Positions 33,601-41,638 of a stretch of DNA of 64,000 nt are shown here, piece after piece. Made by a program: the position numbers and the translations under genes. This stretch comes from SIG607 sp045601805 (GTDB taxonomy: Bacteria > Bacillota > Clostridia > Oscillospirales > Acutalibacteraceae), in NCBI GenBank assembly GCA_045601805.1, contig JAZSAJ010000046.1, positions 1-64,000 of the forward strand. Reading direction: 5' to 3'. The notes beneath the pieces were generated by a model. That model did not search any database. It saw nothing but the letters and a program-made list of their open reading frames with translations, and was not told the origin of the DNA. Numbering within the stretch: position 1 is the first letter of the stretch; every line of letters starts with the position of its first letter.

Positions 33601-34383
33601 TTATTTTGTCTTTTTAAGTCTTGCTTTGGCTTCTTCAACGGTTTCACCGTCTTTTGTTAAATAAGCGTCTACAAATTTGTCTTCAATTTTTGTATATCCC
33701 TGTGTAACGCCTTTTTCAATTTTTTTATATCCGTCTACTACCGCTTCGGCAATTTTTTCGTTTGCTTTTACTATTTTAGATTTAGCCATATCTATCTTTT
33801 TTCCTCCAATTAGGTTTATCCCAAGAAGCAGTACAATAATCCATACTGCAGTTCCTGTTAAAATATTCAGTAATAAAATTTCTGTTTCTTTCATTCCCGG
33901 GAACGACACTAACATTGACCTTTGCATTGTATAAACAGAAACACAAGCATCGGCAAGCGCAATGTTGCGAAGTGTCTTTAATACCGGTGAAGCAGAGTGT
34001 TTTGCTTTTACCATACCAATAATTGCAATTGTAATTTTTGTAAATGTATATGTTGCAATGGTAATCATTACAATTTTGTGAAAATAGGTGCCTCTGTCTT
34101 TAACGACAGATAAAATATTTACACCAATTATACAAAGTGAAAGTATAACCAACAAAATACCCGTAATTTTTCTTGCAAAAAGTTCGGTACCGTAATTTCC
34201 GTCGGCTTTTCGTTTTATTTGCAAAACTGAAAATCGGGTTGTGGCAAGTACGGTGTAATATGCGCCAACCGTAATAAACCACCAAGAATGTGTAAGAAAA
34301 CCAATAACACCGTTTCCTATTGCATATAAAGAGTTAAATGCAAGACTTGTGTAAGGGCTTCTTGCAATTTTTAGTACTCTCAT
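33601..34383 (-). CDS. Polytopic membrane protein with 11-residue tail repeats, function unknown
   Basis: The 260-residue protein has about six hydrophobic segments in residues 1-200. Its charged, probably amphipathic C-terminal tail contains tandem 11-residue units (VVDGYKKIEKG, VTQGYTKIEDK, then FVDAYLTKDG and ETVEEAKARL). I have seen similar tails on assorted clostridial proteins but cannot give a role. It overlaps the preceding gene by ATGA, so the two are translationally coupled. The pair is divergent from a TetR-family regulator, as in exporters or stress genes controlled by such repressors. Confidence 0.72.
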   Translation of the reverse strand: MRVLKIARSPYTSLAFNSLYAIGNGVIGFLTHSWWFITVGAYYTVLATTRFSVLQIKRKADGNYGTELFARKITGILLVILSLCIIGVNILSVVKDRGTYFHKIVMITIATYTFTKITIAIIGMVKAKHSASPVLKTLRNIALADACVSVYTMQRSMLVSFPGMKETEILLLNILTGTAVWIIVLLLGINLIGGKKIDMAKSKIVKANEKIAEAVVDGYKKIEKGVTQGYTKIEDKFVDAYLTKDGETVEEAKARLKKTK

Positions 34384-34748
34384 TTTATGCCTTTAATCAT
34401 TGGTATAAGTGCAATTAACATAATAATACCAAGCAAACCAACAAGTGTTCCCCAAATAATTTGTTCCCAAACAAGACACATACACATACCAACGCCAAGC
34501 ACCAGCACAGCAATAATTGCATAAACAGTGCGAAGAACATTCTTTGCATTCATTTTGGGTAAAGTTTTGTTTTCCATTTTGCACCAAATAAGTGCTGTAA
34601 TAATGCCCAAAACAATACCTATGCTACCAAAAATAATGCCTTCCTTAAAGGAATTCCATTCGGGTAAAAGAGCCATACACATACCAAGTGCAAAAAGAAC
34701 TCCGCTTACAGTACCCATAATAAGAGCAACAAAACTACTTTTTTTCAT
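34380..34748 (-). CDS. Small four-segment membrane protein, function unknown
   Basis: The 122-residue protein has four hydrophobic segments (about 8-25, 35-55, 70-90, 95-115) with short polar loops. I do not recognise the family. ATG at 34748 is preferred because AAAGGAGAA lies before it; an in-frame ATG six codons earlier overlaps that site. It is first of a two-gene operon controlled from the region with three CAAGTGTTGG copies. Confidence 0.7.
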   Translation of the reverse strand: MKKSSFVALIMGTVSGVLFALGMCMALLPEWNSFKEGIIFGSIGIVLGIITALIWCKMENKTLPKMNAKNVLRTVYAIIAVLVLGVGMCMCLVWEQIIWGTLVGLLGIIMLIALIPMIKGIK

Positions 34749-34770
34749 AATAAATTCTCCTTTCATTAAA

Positions 34771-34894
34771 CCAACACTTGTGTTTTTATTGCAAATATAG
34801 TATACTGTTTTTATATAAGATAAACAATCAACAAATTAACAACAAGTGTTGGAATAAAAGAAAAAACGACCATCAATTTGGTCGCAAGTGTTGG
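34771..34894. promoter_or_regulatory. TetR-type divergent control region with three 10-bp repeats
   Basis: CAAGTGTTGG occurs at 34843-34852 and 34885-34894 (42 bp apart; repeat extends to CAAGTGTTGGAATAA) and inverted at 34771-34780. The minus promoter is TTGTTT (34827-34822), 17 bp, TATACT (34804-34799), so the inverted copy lies just downstream of its start. A CGACCA/TGGTCG inverted repeat (34867-34884) separates the other two. These are candidate operators for the TetR-family protein. Confidence 0.65.
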
Positions 34895-34911
34895 AATAAT
34901 GGAGAACTGTT

Positions 34912-35430
34912 ATGAATGTAAAAAACAATAAACGGCGTAAAGAATCGCAAGAAAAAATTGAAAAGGCATTTATAGAATTTTTGCAAACCCGTGAAATTAA
35001 AGAAATAACGGTTTCCGATATTATTAAGAATACCGGATTAAACCGCAGTACCTTTTATGCAAATTACATTGATATTTTTGACCTTGCCGATAAAACAAGG
35101 GAAAAACTTGAAAAAGAGTTCAGTAACCTTTTTGCCGAATATGATTATTTTAACGAGCGAAGCGGCGCCCTTAAAATGTTTAAACACATTAAAGAAAACC
35201 AAATATTTTATAATACATATTTTAAACTTTGTTATGATGACAAACATTTAATTTCAATATACGATAAAAAAAGAGCCGAAAAAGAACACATAGACAGCAA
35301 CATAAAGTATCATATTGAATTTTTTAGAAACGGGCTAAATGCCATAATAAAACTTTGGTTGTCAAACGGTTGTAAAGAATCCCCCGAAGAAATGGCCGAA
35401 GTACTAAAACAAGAATACAGAGGAAGATAA
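34912..35430 (+). CDS. TetR/AcrR-family transcriptional regulator
   Basis: The 172-residue protein has the N-terminal TetR helix-turn-helix (IEKAFIEFLQTREIKEITVS, DIIKNTGLNRSTFYANYIDI) and a helical C-terminal ligand domain resembling the TetR_C-type of DhaS-like regulators. GGAGAAC precedes ATG. It is divergent from the two membrane-protein genes and two repeat copies lie in its own upstream region, so autoregulation plus repression of the neighbours is likely (inference). Confidence 0.9.
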   Translation: MNVKNNKRRKESQEKIEKAFIEFLQTREIKEITVSDIIKNTGLNRSTFYANYIDIFDLADKTREKLEKEFSNLFAEYDYFNERSGALKMFKHIKENQIFYNTYFKLCYDDKHLISIYDKKRAEKEHIDSNIKYHIEFFRNGLNAIIKLWLSNGCKESPEEMAEVLKQEYRGR

Positions 35431-35446
35431 AAAAACTACAAAAAAA

Positions 35447-35483
35447 AAGAACCTCAACTACGCAAATTGCATACGAGGTTCTT
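35447..35483 (-). terminator. Terminator after tRNA-Pro(CGG)
   Basis: On the minus strand a 9-bp stem (AAGAACCTC / GAGGTTCTT) is followed by a run of nine T. It lies 3 nt past the tRNA CCA end. Confidence 0.85.
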
Positions 35484-35486
35484 ATG

Positions 35487-35563
35487 TGGTCGAGATGACA
35501 GGATTCGAACCTGCGGCCTCTGCGTCCCGAACGCAGCGCTCTACCAAACTGAGCCACATCTCG
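35487..35563 (-). tRNA. tRNA-Pro (anticodon CGG)
   Basis: The minus strand gives a full cloverleaf: CGAGATG pairs with CATCTCG, the anticodon stem CTGCG/CGCAG encloses loop TTCGGGA (anticodon CGG), the T loop is TTCGAAT and CCA is encoded. The first 21 nt of the tRNA plus 7 nt of flank are repeated about 195 bp upstream (see the repeat entry), so the gene is now separated from its promoter by an insert. Confidence 0.95.
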
Positions 35564-35763
35564 TTATTAAGTTTTTTCGCTAATACTATAAATTAACAAG
35601 GCAATTTTGCCGCGCTGCAGTGCAGCTACTCTTGCGGTGCCCAAAGTTTACAACGGCTGGTAGCGCCTATAAACTTTGACCGCTGCGCCTTTTCGTACTC
35701 GCTGTATCGTCCACAGGACGCGCTCGTACTTAAAGCTACCAAACTGAGCCACATCTCGTTATT
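35541..35763 (-). repeat. 28-bp duplication of tRNA-Pro 5' end flanking a G+C-rich structured insert
   Basis: Bases 35541-35568 and 35736-35763 are identical and cover the tRNA-Pro 5' portion up to the D loop. The 167 bp between are visibly richer in G+C than neighbours and full of inverted repeats: GGCAA/TTGCC (35600-35611), GCTGCA-G-TGCAGC (35614-35626), GCGGT plus CAAAGTTTA pairing with TAAACTTTG plus ACCGC (35634-35683) and CGTCC/GGACG (35708-35720). No ORF is supported. It looks like a small mobile element or satellite remnant inserted in the tRNA gene. Confidence 0.8.
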
Positions 35764-35783
35764 TATTTTTTGACAGCCATTGT

Positions 35784-35812
35784 ATTATACTTTAATATTT
35801 TTAAATAGTCAA
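35784..35812 (-). promoter_or_regulatory. Promoter of the tRNA-Pro(CGG) transcript
   Basis: On the minus strand TTGACT (35812-35807), a 17-bp spacer and TATAAT (35789-35784) lie directly before the truncated tRNA copy. Transcription must pass the partial copy and insert to reach the intact tRNA. Confidence 0.75.
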
Positions 35813-35824
35813 TACCCAAATTTA

Positions 35825-35852
35825 AAAGCACGGTATAAAAATACCGCGCTTT
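35825..35852 (-). terminator. Terminator after tspO
   Basis: AAAGC and CGGTAT pair with ATACCG and GCTTT with one A-C mismatch. A short T tract follows on the minus strand, just past the tspO stop. Confidence 0.65.
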
Positions 35853-35854
35853 GT

Positions 35855-36331
35855 TTATTTGTTTAAAATGTATATTCCAAAGTTTAAATATGCCGCGAAA
35901 AGGGTCCACAACAAATATGGTATTTGTAAAATTGCCGCGGGTTTTGAAATGCTCCAATATTTATAAATTGTTAGAGCAACGCTGATAATCAGCAAAATTA
36001 TCCAAATAAAAGCGAACAAATACATTCTTGCATTAAAAAATATAATGCTCCACCAAAAGTTTAAAAACAAACTTATTGCGTATACCGATAACGAAACAGA
36101 AACTTGGCTATAATTTACACCCCTTTTGTTATATACCAATGCGGCGCTTATACCCATAAGCACATAAAGTATTGTCCATACAATAGGAAATAAAATGCTT
36201 GGCGGAGAAAGGGGAGGGCGGTCAATTGTTTTATAAATATCCATACTGTTTCTTGTAAAAAACGCCGCAAGACCGCCTACAGCCAACGCAATGGCAATAG
36301 AAATTATATAGGGTTTTAACTTTTTAAACAT
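35855..36331 (-). CDS. TspO/MBR family protein
   Basis: The 158-residue protein has five predicted membrane helices. Its family motifs include RPPLSPPSILFPIVWTILYV, NKRGVNYSQVS, LNFWWSIIFF and a C-terminal YLLWTLFAAYLNFGIYILN. TspO proteins bind tetrapyrroles and cholesterol-like ligands; their role in anaerobes is unclear. ATG at 36331 follows GAGGTG with good spacing; an upstream in-frame ATG lacks such a site. Confidence 0.93.
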   Translation of the reverse strand: MFKKLKPYIISIAIALAVGGLAAFFTRNSMDIYKTIDRPPLSPPSILFPIVWTILYVLMGISAALVYNKRGVNYSQVSVSLSVYAISLFLNFWWSIIFFNARMYLFAFIWIILLIISVALTIYKYWSISKPAAILQIPYLLWTLFAAYLNFGIYILNK

Positions 36332-36424
36332 AGTATTCACCTCAAAAAATAATATACTTATGTTTCTATTATATTTCATAAAACTTGGTGCTATACTTAT
36401 TAGTAAAAAATTTTAAGTTTATGG

Positions 36425-36453
36425 TTGAAAAAAGTAAATATATATCGTATAAT
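36425..36453 (+). promoter_or_regulatory. Promoter of the DUF1846 gene
   Basis: TTGAAA (36425-36430), a 17-bp spacer and TATAAT (36448-36453) precede the gene by about 40 nt. Confidence 0.75.
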
Positions 36454-36496
36454 TGGTATGTTAAATTCATGGCACAGGGGTTAAAAGGTGGTATAT

Positions 36497-37981
36497 ATGA
36501 TTAGGAAAGTTGGTTTTGATAACGAAAAGTATTTGGAACTTCAGTCTAAATACATTAAAGAAAGAATTGATAAATTTTCCGGCAAGTTGTACTTAGAACT
36601 TGGCGGCAAACTTTTTGACGACTTTCACGCCTCACGCGTACTACCCGGCTTTAAACCCGACAGCAAAATGAAAATGCTTTTAAACCTTAAAGAGTGCTCT
36701 GAAATTGTTATTGCCATTAGCGCTGTGGACATTGAAAAGAACAAAATTCGCGGTGATTTGGGTATTTCTTACGACACCGATTTGTTGCGCCTTATAGATT
36801 CGTTCCGTTCGGTTGGGCTTTATGTTAGCAGTGTTGTTATAACTAAATATGCAGGTCAGTACGCCGCTGATGTATTCAAAAAGAAATTAAAAAATCTTGG
36901 GCTTAATGTTTATATGCATTATGTAATTGACGGCTACCCCAACAACATTCCGTTTATTGTTAGCGAAGCAGGTTATGGCAGAAACGAATATATTGAAACT
37001 ACTAAACCGCTTGTTATTGTAACCGCACCTGGCCCCGGCAGCGGAAAGTTGGCTACCTGCCTTTCACAGCTTTACCACGAACACAAACGCGGTGTTACGG
37101 CCGGTTATGCTAAATTTGAAACATTCCCAATTTGGAATTTACCGCTTAAACACCCTGTAAACTTGGCTTATGAAGCGGCTACTGCCGATTTAAACGACCT
37201 TAATATGATTGACCCATACCATCTTGAAGCGTACGGCGAAATGACGGTAAACTACAACCGCGATGTTGAAGCGTTTCCGCTTTTAAAGGCAATTTTAGAA
37301 CAGATTTTGGGCGAAAGCCCTTACCAGTCGCCAACCGATATGGGTGTAAATATGGTGGGCAACTGCATTGTTGATAATGACGCTGTGTGCGAAGCGGCAA
37401 AAGACGAAATTGTGCGCCGTTACTATAAAGTTTTGTGCGATAAACTTATGGGCAGGGTTGGTGAATCTGCCGTAATTAAGGCCGATTCAATAATGAAACA
37501 GGCCGAAGTTACACTTGCTCAAAGGGCGGTTGTAAAACCTGCTTTAAATAAGGCGGAAAGTTCGGGTAAACACGCTGTTGCTATTGAACTTGATAACGGT
37601 GAAATTGTAACAGGCAAAAGCAGCGAACTGCTTGGCAGTGTTTCTGCGGCAATGCTTAATGCAATGAAAATTATGGCTGATATTGACGATGATGTGCCAC
37701 TTCTTGCACAATCGTTTATTGAACCCATTGTTAAACTTAAAAGGGAAACATTCCGTTCCAAAAACTCTCATCTTAATTCAAACGAAATGTTAATTGCGCT
37801 TTCAAGCAGTGCGGTGGTAAACCCGCAGGCAAGCAAGGCGCTTGAAAAAATTAGCCGTTTGCGCGGTGCAGAACTTCATTCTTCGGTAATGCTTAACGAA
37901 ACCGATGAAATGGTGCTTAAAAAACTTGGCATAAATTACACCTGTGAGCCCGTTCGCAGAAATAAAAATTTATATTATTAA
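36497..37981 (+). CDS. DUF1846 family protein
   Basis: The 494-residue protein is typical of DUF1846: an opening KVGFDNEKYLELQSKYIKER, LGGKLFDDFHASRVLPGF, TAPGPGSGKLATCLSQLYHE and NMVGNCIVDNDAV. Structures of family members show an ATP-dependent-looking fold, but activity is not established. ATG at 36497 is preferred to GTG at 36488 because AGGTG precedes it by 6 nt. Single gene with its own promoter and terminator. Confidence 0.95.
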   Translation: MIRKVGFDNEKYLELQSKYIKERIDKFSGKLYLELGGKLFDDFHASRVLPGFKPDSKMKMLLNLKECSEIVIAISAVDIEKNKIRGDLGISYDTDLLRLIDSFRSVGLYVSSVVITKYAGQYAADVFKKKLKNLGLNVYMHYVIDGYPNNIPFIVSEAGYGRNEYIETTKPLVIVTAPGPGSGKLATCLSQLYHEHKRGVTAGYAKFETFPIWNLPLKHPVNLAYEAATADLNDLNMIDPYHLEAYGEMTVNYNRDVEAFPLLKAILEQILGESPYQSPTDMGVNMVGNCIVDNDAVCEAAKDEIVRRYYKVLCDKLMGRVGESAVIKADSIMKQAEVTLAQRAVVKPALNKAESSGKHAVAIELDNGEIVTGKSSELLGSVSAAMLNAMKIMADIDDDVPLLAQSFIEPIVKLKRETFRSKNSHLNSNEMLIALSSSAVVNPQASKALEKISRLRGAELHSSVMLNETDEMVLKKLGINYTCEPVRRNKNLYY

Positions 37982-38007
37982 AAAAACGCCCAAAAGGGCG
38001 TTTTTTT
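37981..38007 (+). terminator. Terminator after the DUF1846 gene
   Basis: ACGCCC-AAAA-GGGCGT is flanked by A6 and T7. It begins at the stop codon. Confidence 0.92.
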
Positions 38008-38008
38008 C

Positions 38009-38037
38009 TTGCAAAAATATACTTGCTGTTATATAAT
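38009..38037 (+). promoter_or_regulatory. Promoter of the M50/scpAB operon
   Basis: TTGCAA (38009-38014), a 17-bp spacer and TATAAT (38032-38037) begin two bases after the preceding terminator. Confidence 0.75.
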
Positions 38038-38074
38038 AAAATTAACTATAAACATCTAAAAGGGAGTCTTATAA

Positions 38075-38749
38075 TTGCTTATTAGATTATTAAGCGGAAG
38101 TATGAATTTTTACCAAGTTATAGCATATGTTGTTTCGGCTTTGGTTGTAATTTTTATTACCTTGCCGTTTCATGAATATGCCCACGCCTTTATTGCCGAT
38201 AAATTGGGCGATAGAACTGCGCGTTATATGGGACGGCTTACTATAAACCCAATGGCACATATTGATTATTGGGGCGCTCTTGGTATTTTGTTCTTTGGTT
38301 TTGGTTGGGCAAAACCTGTACCTGTAAACCCTGCAAACTTTAGAAACCCTAAAACCGGTATGGCAATAACCGCTTTTGCCGGTCCGCTAATGAATATTTT
38401 GCTTGGCGGTATTTCGTGGTTTTTTTATTATTTAGTTGCCTATTTAAATATTTCAAGAGACAGCGTATGGCTTTTTTATATTTCGCTTTTCTTTATGTTT
38501 TTTACACAAATAAATATCAGTTTGGCGGTATTTAACCTAATACCAATTCCACCGCTTGACGGTTCGCGCCTTTTAAATGTTTTTTTGCCCTCAAAATATT
38601 ATTTTTTAATAATGAAATATGAACGCTTTTTCACACTTTTCATTTTGCTTTTAATTTATACAGGCGTTCTTGACGGGCCAATGAACTTGGTGGCTGGTTT
38701 TATTTATAAAATAATTAGCATTTTACCCGGTTTAATTTTTGGGTTTTAA
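38075..38749 (+). CDS. Site-2 protease family (M50) membrane metallopeptidase
   Basis: The 224-residue integral membrane protease has the zinc motif HEYAH (His33-Glu34-His37) in its first core helix and the second motif NLIPIPPLDGSRLL with the metal-binding Asp. FAGPLMNILLGG is also conserved. Short M50 proteins of this type (YwhC/Rip3-like) precede scpA in many Firmicutes. The start appears to be TTG with AAAAGGGAG about 8 nt before it. Confidence 0.92.
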   Translation: MLIRLLSGSMNFYQVIAYVVSALVVIFITLPFHEYAHAFIADKLGDRTARYMGRLTINPMAHIDYWGALGILFFGFGWAKPVPVNPANFRNPKTGMAITAFAGPLMNILLGGISWFFYYLVAYLNISRDSVWLFYISLFFMFFTQINISLAVFNLIPIPPLDGSRLLNVFLPSKYYFLIMKYERFFTLFILLLIYTGVLDGPMNLVAGFIYKIISILPGLIFGF

Positions 38750-38774
38750 AATTTTTAAAAATTGACGGTGAATT

Positions 38775-39500
38775 ATGGAAGTTATGCTTTCGTATAAGTT
38801 GGAAGATTTTGAGGGCCCCCTTGATTTGCTTTTACAACTTATTGCAAAAAACAAACTGAATATTAATGAAATTAAACTTACGGTTTTAATTGAGCAGTAT
38901 CTTTCTCATATTGAAAAAATGAATTTAGAGGAAGATATGGATGTTGCAAGTGATTTTCTTCAAATGGCTTCGCGTTTAATTTACATAAAAACAATTAGTT
39001 TGCTTCCGAAACACGAAGAAATTGAAGAATTAAAAGAGCAACTCACAGGCGAACTTATTGAATACCAACTTTGCCGTGAAACTGCGCAAAAACTTACCGA
39101 AATTTACGCAAAGTACGACCGCTTTGTGCGTGTGGCTGAAGAGGTTGAAGTTGATAAAACCTATGCCTTAACCCATAAGTCAAGCGTACTTTACGATGCA
39201 TATTTGTCGGCGGTGGGCAAAGGAATGCGAAAAGCACCCGTGTCTTCGGCGCCGTTTACAAAAATTGTTGCCAAAAAAATTGTTTCGGTTTCAACCAAAA
39301 TAGTTTATGTTTTAAGAAACCTTGTGCGCAGCGGTACCAAGAAATTAAGTGAACTTTATTCGGGCGCAAAAAGCCGTTCGGAACTTGTTGCAACCTTTCT
39401 TGCGGTTTTGGAACTTTGTAAAAACAACCGCGTAAAAATAGACGGACAAAGCAGTGACACAAGAATTACTTTAATAAAGGAGAAAAACAATGAAAACTGA
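38775..39500 (+). CDS. scpA: Segregation and condensation protein A
   Basis: ScpA is the kleisin that bridges SMC heads for chromosome compaction and segregation. The 241 residues carry the N-terminal YKLEDFEGPLDLLLQLIAKNKL signature (in parts), DVASDFLQMASRLIYIKT, and a C-terminal winged helix (FLAVLELCKNNRVKI). It lies 25 nt after the M50 gene and overlaps scpB by 11 nt. Confidence 0.96.
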   Translation: MEVMLSYKLEDFEGPLDLLLQLIAKNKLNINEIKLTVLIEQYLSHIEKMNLEEDMDVASDFLQMASRLIYIKTISLLPKHEEIEELKEQLTGELIEYQLCRETAQKLTEIYAKYDRFVRVAEEVEVDKTYALTHKSSVLYDAYLSAVGKGMRKAPVSSAPFTKIVAKKIVSVSTKIVYVLRNLVRSGTKKLSELYSGAKSRSELVATFLAVLELCKNNRVKIDGQSSDTRITLIKEKNNEN

Positions 39501-40071
39501 TTTAACTGCGGCTTTTGAAGCGGTGTTGTTTTCTTCGGGCGAAAGCGTTAGCATTGACCGTTTTGCCCTTGCTTTTGAAATAGATTTTGACGAAGTTGTT
39601 AAAACAATGGATAAATTGGCAGAAAAACTTTCTGACCGCGGTATTGAACTTGTGCGTTTGGAAAATGCTTATCAACTTTGTTCAAAAAGCGAATACGGCA
39701 CCTACATAAGAAAGGTTGCCGATATGCGCCGTAAATCTCCGCTTTCCGCAGCAGGTATGGAAGTTTTGGCTGTGGTTGCCTATAACCAACCCGTTACAAA
39801 GGCGTTTATTGAACAGGTGCGAGGGGTAGACTGTTCAAGTACCGTTACGAACCTTTTGGAAAAAGGTTTAATTGAAGAAAAAGGACGGCTTGAACTTCCG
39901 GGCAGACCGCTTTTGTACGGTACAACCAAAAACTTTTTGCGTTGCTTTGGAATAAGCGATATAAAAGAACTTCCGCCTATTGAACGAAATAATGCATCTG
40001 AAATGCCCGTTCTTGCCGAACAACTTTCGGCTTTGGGCGATTTAGCGGAAGAAACAGAAAAAGAAGAATAA
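39490..40071 (+). CDS. scpB: Segregation and condensation protein B
   Basis: ScpB dimers bind ScpA in the SMC complex. The 193-residue protein shows the two winged helices, with AFEAVLFSSGESVSIDRFA, KSPLSAAGMEVLAVVAYNQP and TTKNFLRCFGISDIKELP. AAGGAG precedes ATG inside scpA, indicating coupled translation. The length is normal. Confidence 0.96.
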   Translation: MKTDLTAAFEAVLFSSGESVSIDRFALAFEIDFDEVVKTMDKLAEKLSDRGIELVRLENAYQLCSKSEYGTYIRKVADMRRKSPLSAAGMEVLAVVAYNQPVTKAFIEQVRGVDCSSTVTNLLEKGLIEEKGRLELPGRPLLYGTTKNFLRCFGISDIKELPPIERNNASEMPVLAEQLSALGDLAEETEKEE

Positions 40072-40115
40072 TTTTTAAATTTTAGTAAATAAGTCATATA
40101 AAGGAAAGTGATAAT

Positions 40116-40481
40116 ATGGCAGAAAGCAGTATTAAAAACATTTTAGATGTTACAATGGAAAAATTACGCGCTGTGGTTGATGCAGATACCATTGTTGGCA
40201 AACCTATAGTAATTGGGGAAAACACTTTAATTCCTGTTTCTAAAATAACAATGGGCATTGCTTCGGGTGGGGCAGATTTTCCAAACAAAACCGCAAATAC
40301 GGCTTTTGGCGGTGGCGGTGGCGCCGGCTTAAGCGTTACACCGGTTGCATTTTTAAGTGTAACGGCAAACGGCGTAAGGGTGCTTCCAATTACCACAGAA
40401 TCTAATTCAATTGACCGCGCTATTGCGGCGGCACCCGAAATTATAGATAAAGTAAAAGAAACATTTAATAAAGCAAATTAA
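40116..40481 (+). CDS. gerW: GerW-family sporulation protein (YtfJ)
   Basis: GerW/YtfJ proteins belong to the spore regulon and affect germination. This 121-residue protein has KILDVTMEKLR-like start (KNILDVTMEKLRAVVDADTI), VGKPIVIGENTLIPVSKI, a FGGGGGAGLSVTPVAFL glycine-rich stretch and a DRAIAAAPEIIDKV end. Presence after scpAB matches many Clostridia and supports a spore-forming host. AAGGAAAG precedes ATG. Confidence 0.95.
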   Translation: MAESSIKNILDVTMEKLRAVVDADTIVGKPIVIGENTLIPVSKITMGIASGGADFPNKTANTAFGGGGGAGLSVTPVAFLSVTANGVRVLPITTESNSIDRAIAAAPEIIDKVKETFNKAN

Positions 40482-40528
40482 GAATAGATTTTTACCCCTT
40501 TTCATAACCTTGTGTTAAGGGAAGGTGT

Positions 40529-41638
40529 ATGGTTTTGAAAAAGTTTTTTGCGCTGTTTTTAGCGGTTTTTTGTGTGCTTTTTTGCAGTAATGTTACTGCA
40601 AACGGTGTTTCTGCGGCTTCGGCAGTTTTAATTGACGGCGATAGCGGAAAGGTACTTTACCAAGTAAATAAAGATAAGCGTCTTTCTATGGCAAGCACAA
40701 CAAAAATAATGACTGCACTGTTATTATGCGAAAACAAAAAATTAAGCGATATTGTAACTGTGGGCAACGAAGTTTTTTCTGCCGAAGGAACTTCGCTCGG
40801 GCTTAAAAAGGGAATGAAGGTAAGTTGTGAAACCCTTCTTTACGGAATGATGTTGGCTTCAGGCAATGACGCTGCAAATGTGGCGGCGGTTGCCGTTAGC
40901 GGAAGCGTGGAAAATTTTGTAGAGTTAATGAACAAAAGGGCAGAAGAACTTGGGCTTGTTAATACTCATTTTAATACACCTTCGGGGTTAGACGGCGATA
41001 CTCACTATACCACAGCCCATGAACTTGCCAAACTAACTCAAGTGGCTCTTTGCAACAAAGATTTTGTTAATGCTTGTTCAAAGAAAACAATGACAGTTTC
41101 GCTTGATGGAACAAAAATTACCTTAACAAACCATAATAGGTTGCTTAATGAATCGGGCGTTTTTGGTGTTAAAACCGGTTTTACTAAAAAATCGGGCAGG
41201 TGCTTGGTAACGGCGGCAAAGCAAGACGGGGTTTATTTAATTGCGGTAACGCTAAAGGCACCAAACGATTGGAACGACCACCGGGAAATGTTAAATTACG
41301 GTTTTTCGGTTGTGAAACCAAAAAGTTATACTTTTGATGAGCAAGAATTTTCCTGTAAAGTTATAATGGGTGAAAAGGAAACTCTTTTTGCAAAAAGCGA
41401 ATCGCTTAGTTTTAAGGTTAGCGAAAATGTAATAATAACAAAAAATGTGTATTTTCCAAAAGTTTTATATGCCCCCGTTACCAAAGGGCAGGAAATTGGC
41501 TTTATTGAATATAAAAACGGAAGTAATTTAATTGCAAGAAGTAAAATTATTTGCAATGAAACTATAAATAAAAGAAAGTTAAGTTTTTTTGAAACTTGGA
41601 CGCTGAACTTCAAGTTAATATTAGGAGATATTATATGA
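40529..41638 (+). CDS. D-alanyl-D-alanine carboxypeptidase (DacF-type penicillin-binding protein)
   Basis: This secreted 369-residue serine peptidase trims pentapeptides in peptidoglycan. It has a signal peptide (about 1-27), the SxxK catalytic motif S56-TTK, an SGND (SxN) motif, GVKTGFTKKSGR (KTG) and a C-terminal beta domain. Its place after scpAB/gerW matches dacF in sporulating Firmicutes. Translation may start at ATG 40529 or TTG 40535; GGAAGGTG lies before both. The stop overlaps the next start by ATGA. Confidence 0.92.
   Translation: MVLKKFFALFLAVFCVLFCSNVTANGVSAASAVLIDGDSGKVLYQVNKDKRLSMASTTKIMTALLLCENKKLSDIVTVGNEVFSAEGTSLGLKKGMKVSCETLLYGMMLASGNDAANVAAVAVSGSVENFVELMNKRAEELGLVNTHFNTPSGLDGDTHYTTAHELAKLTQVALCNKDFVNACSKKTMTVSLDGTKITLTNHNRLLNESGVFGVKTGFTKKSGRCLVTAAKQDGVYLIAVTLKAPNDWNDHREMLNYGFSVVKPKSYTFDEQEFSCKVIMGEKETLFAKSESLSFKVSENVIITKNVYFPKVLYAPVTKGQEIGFIEYKNGSNLIARSKIICNETINKRKLSFFETWTLNFKLILGDII

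Noticed and set aside
35588..35735. Small protein-coding gene inside the tRNA-Pro insert
   Set aside because: Short frames exist on the minus strand but none has a ribosome site or recognisable product; the segment is dominated by inverted repeats.
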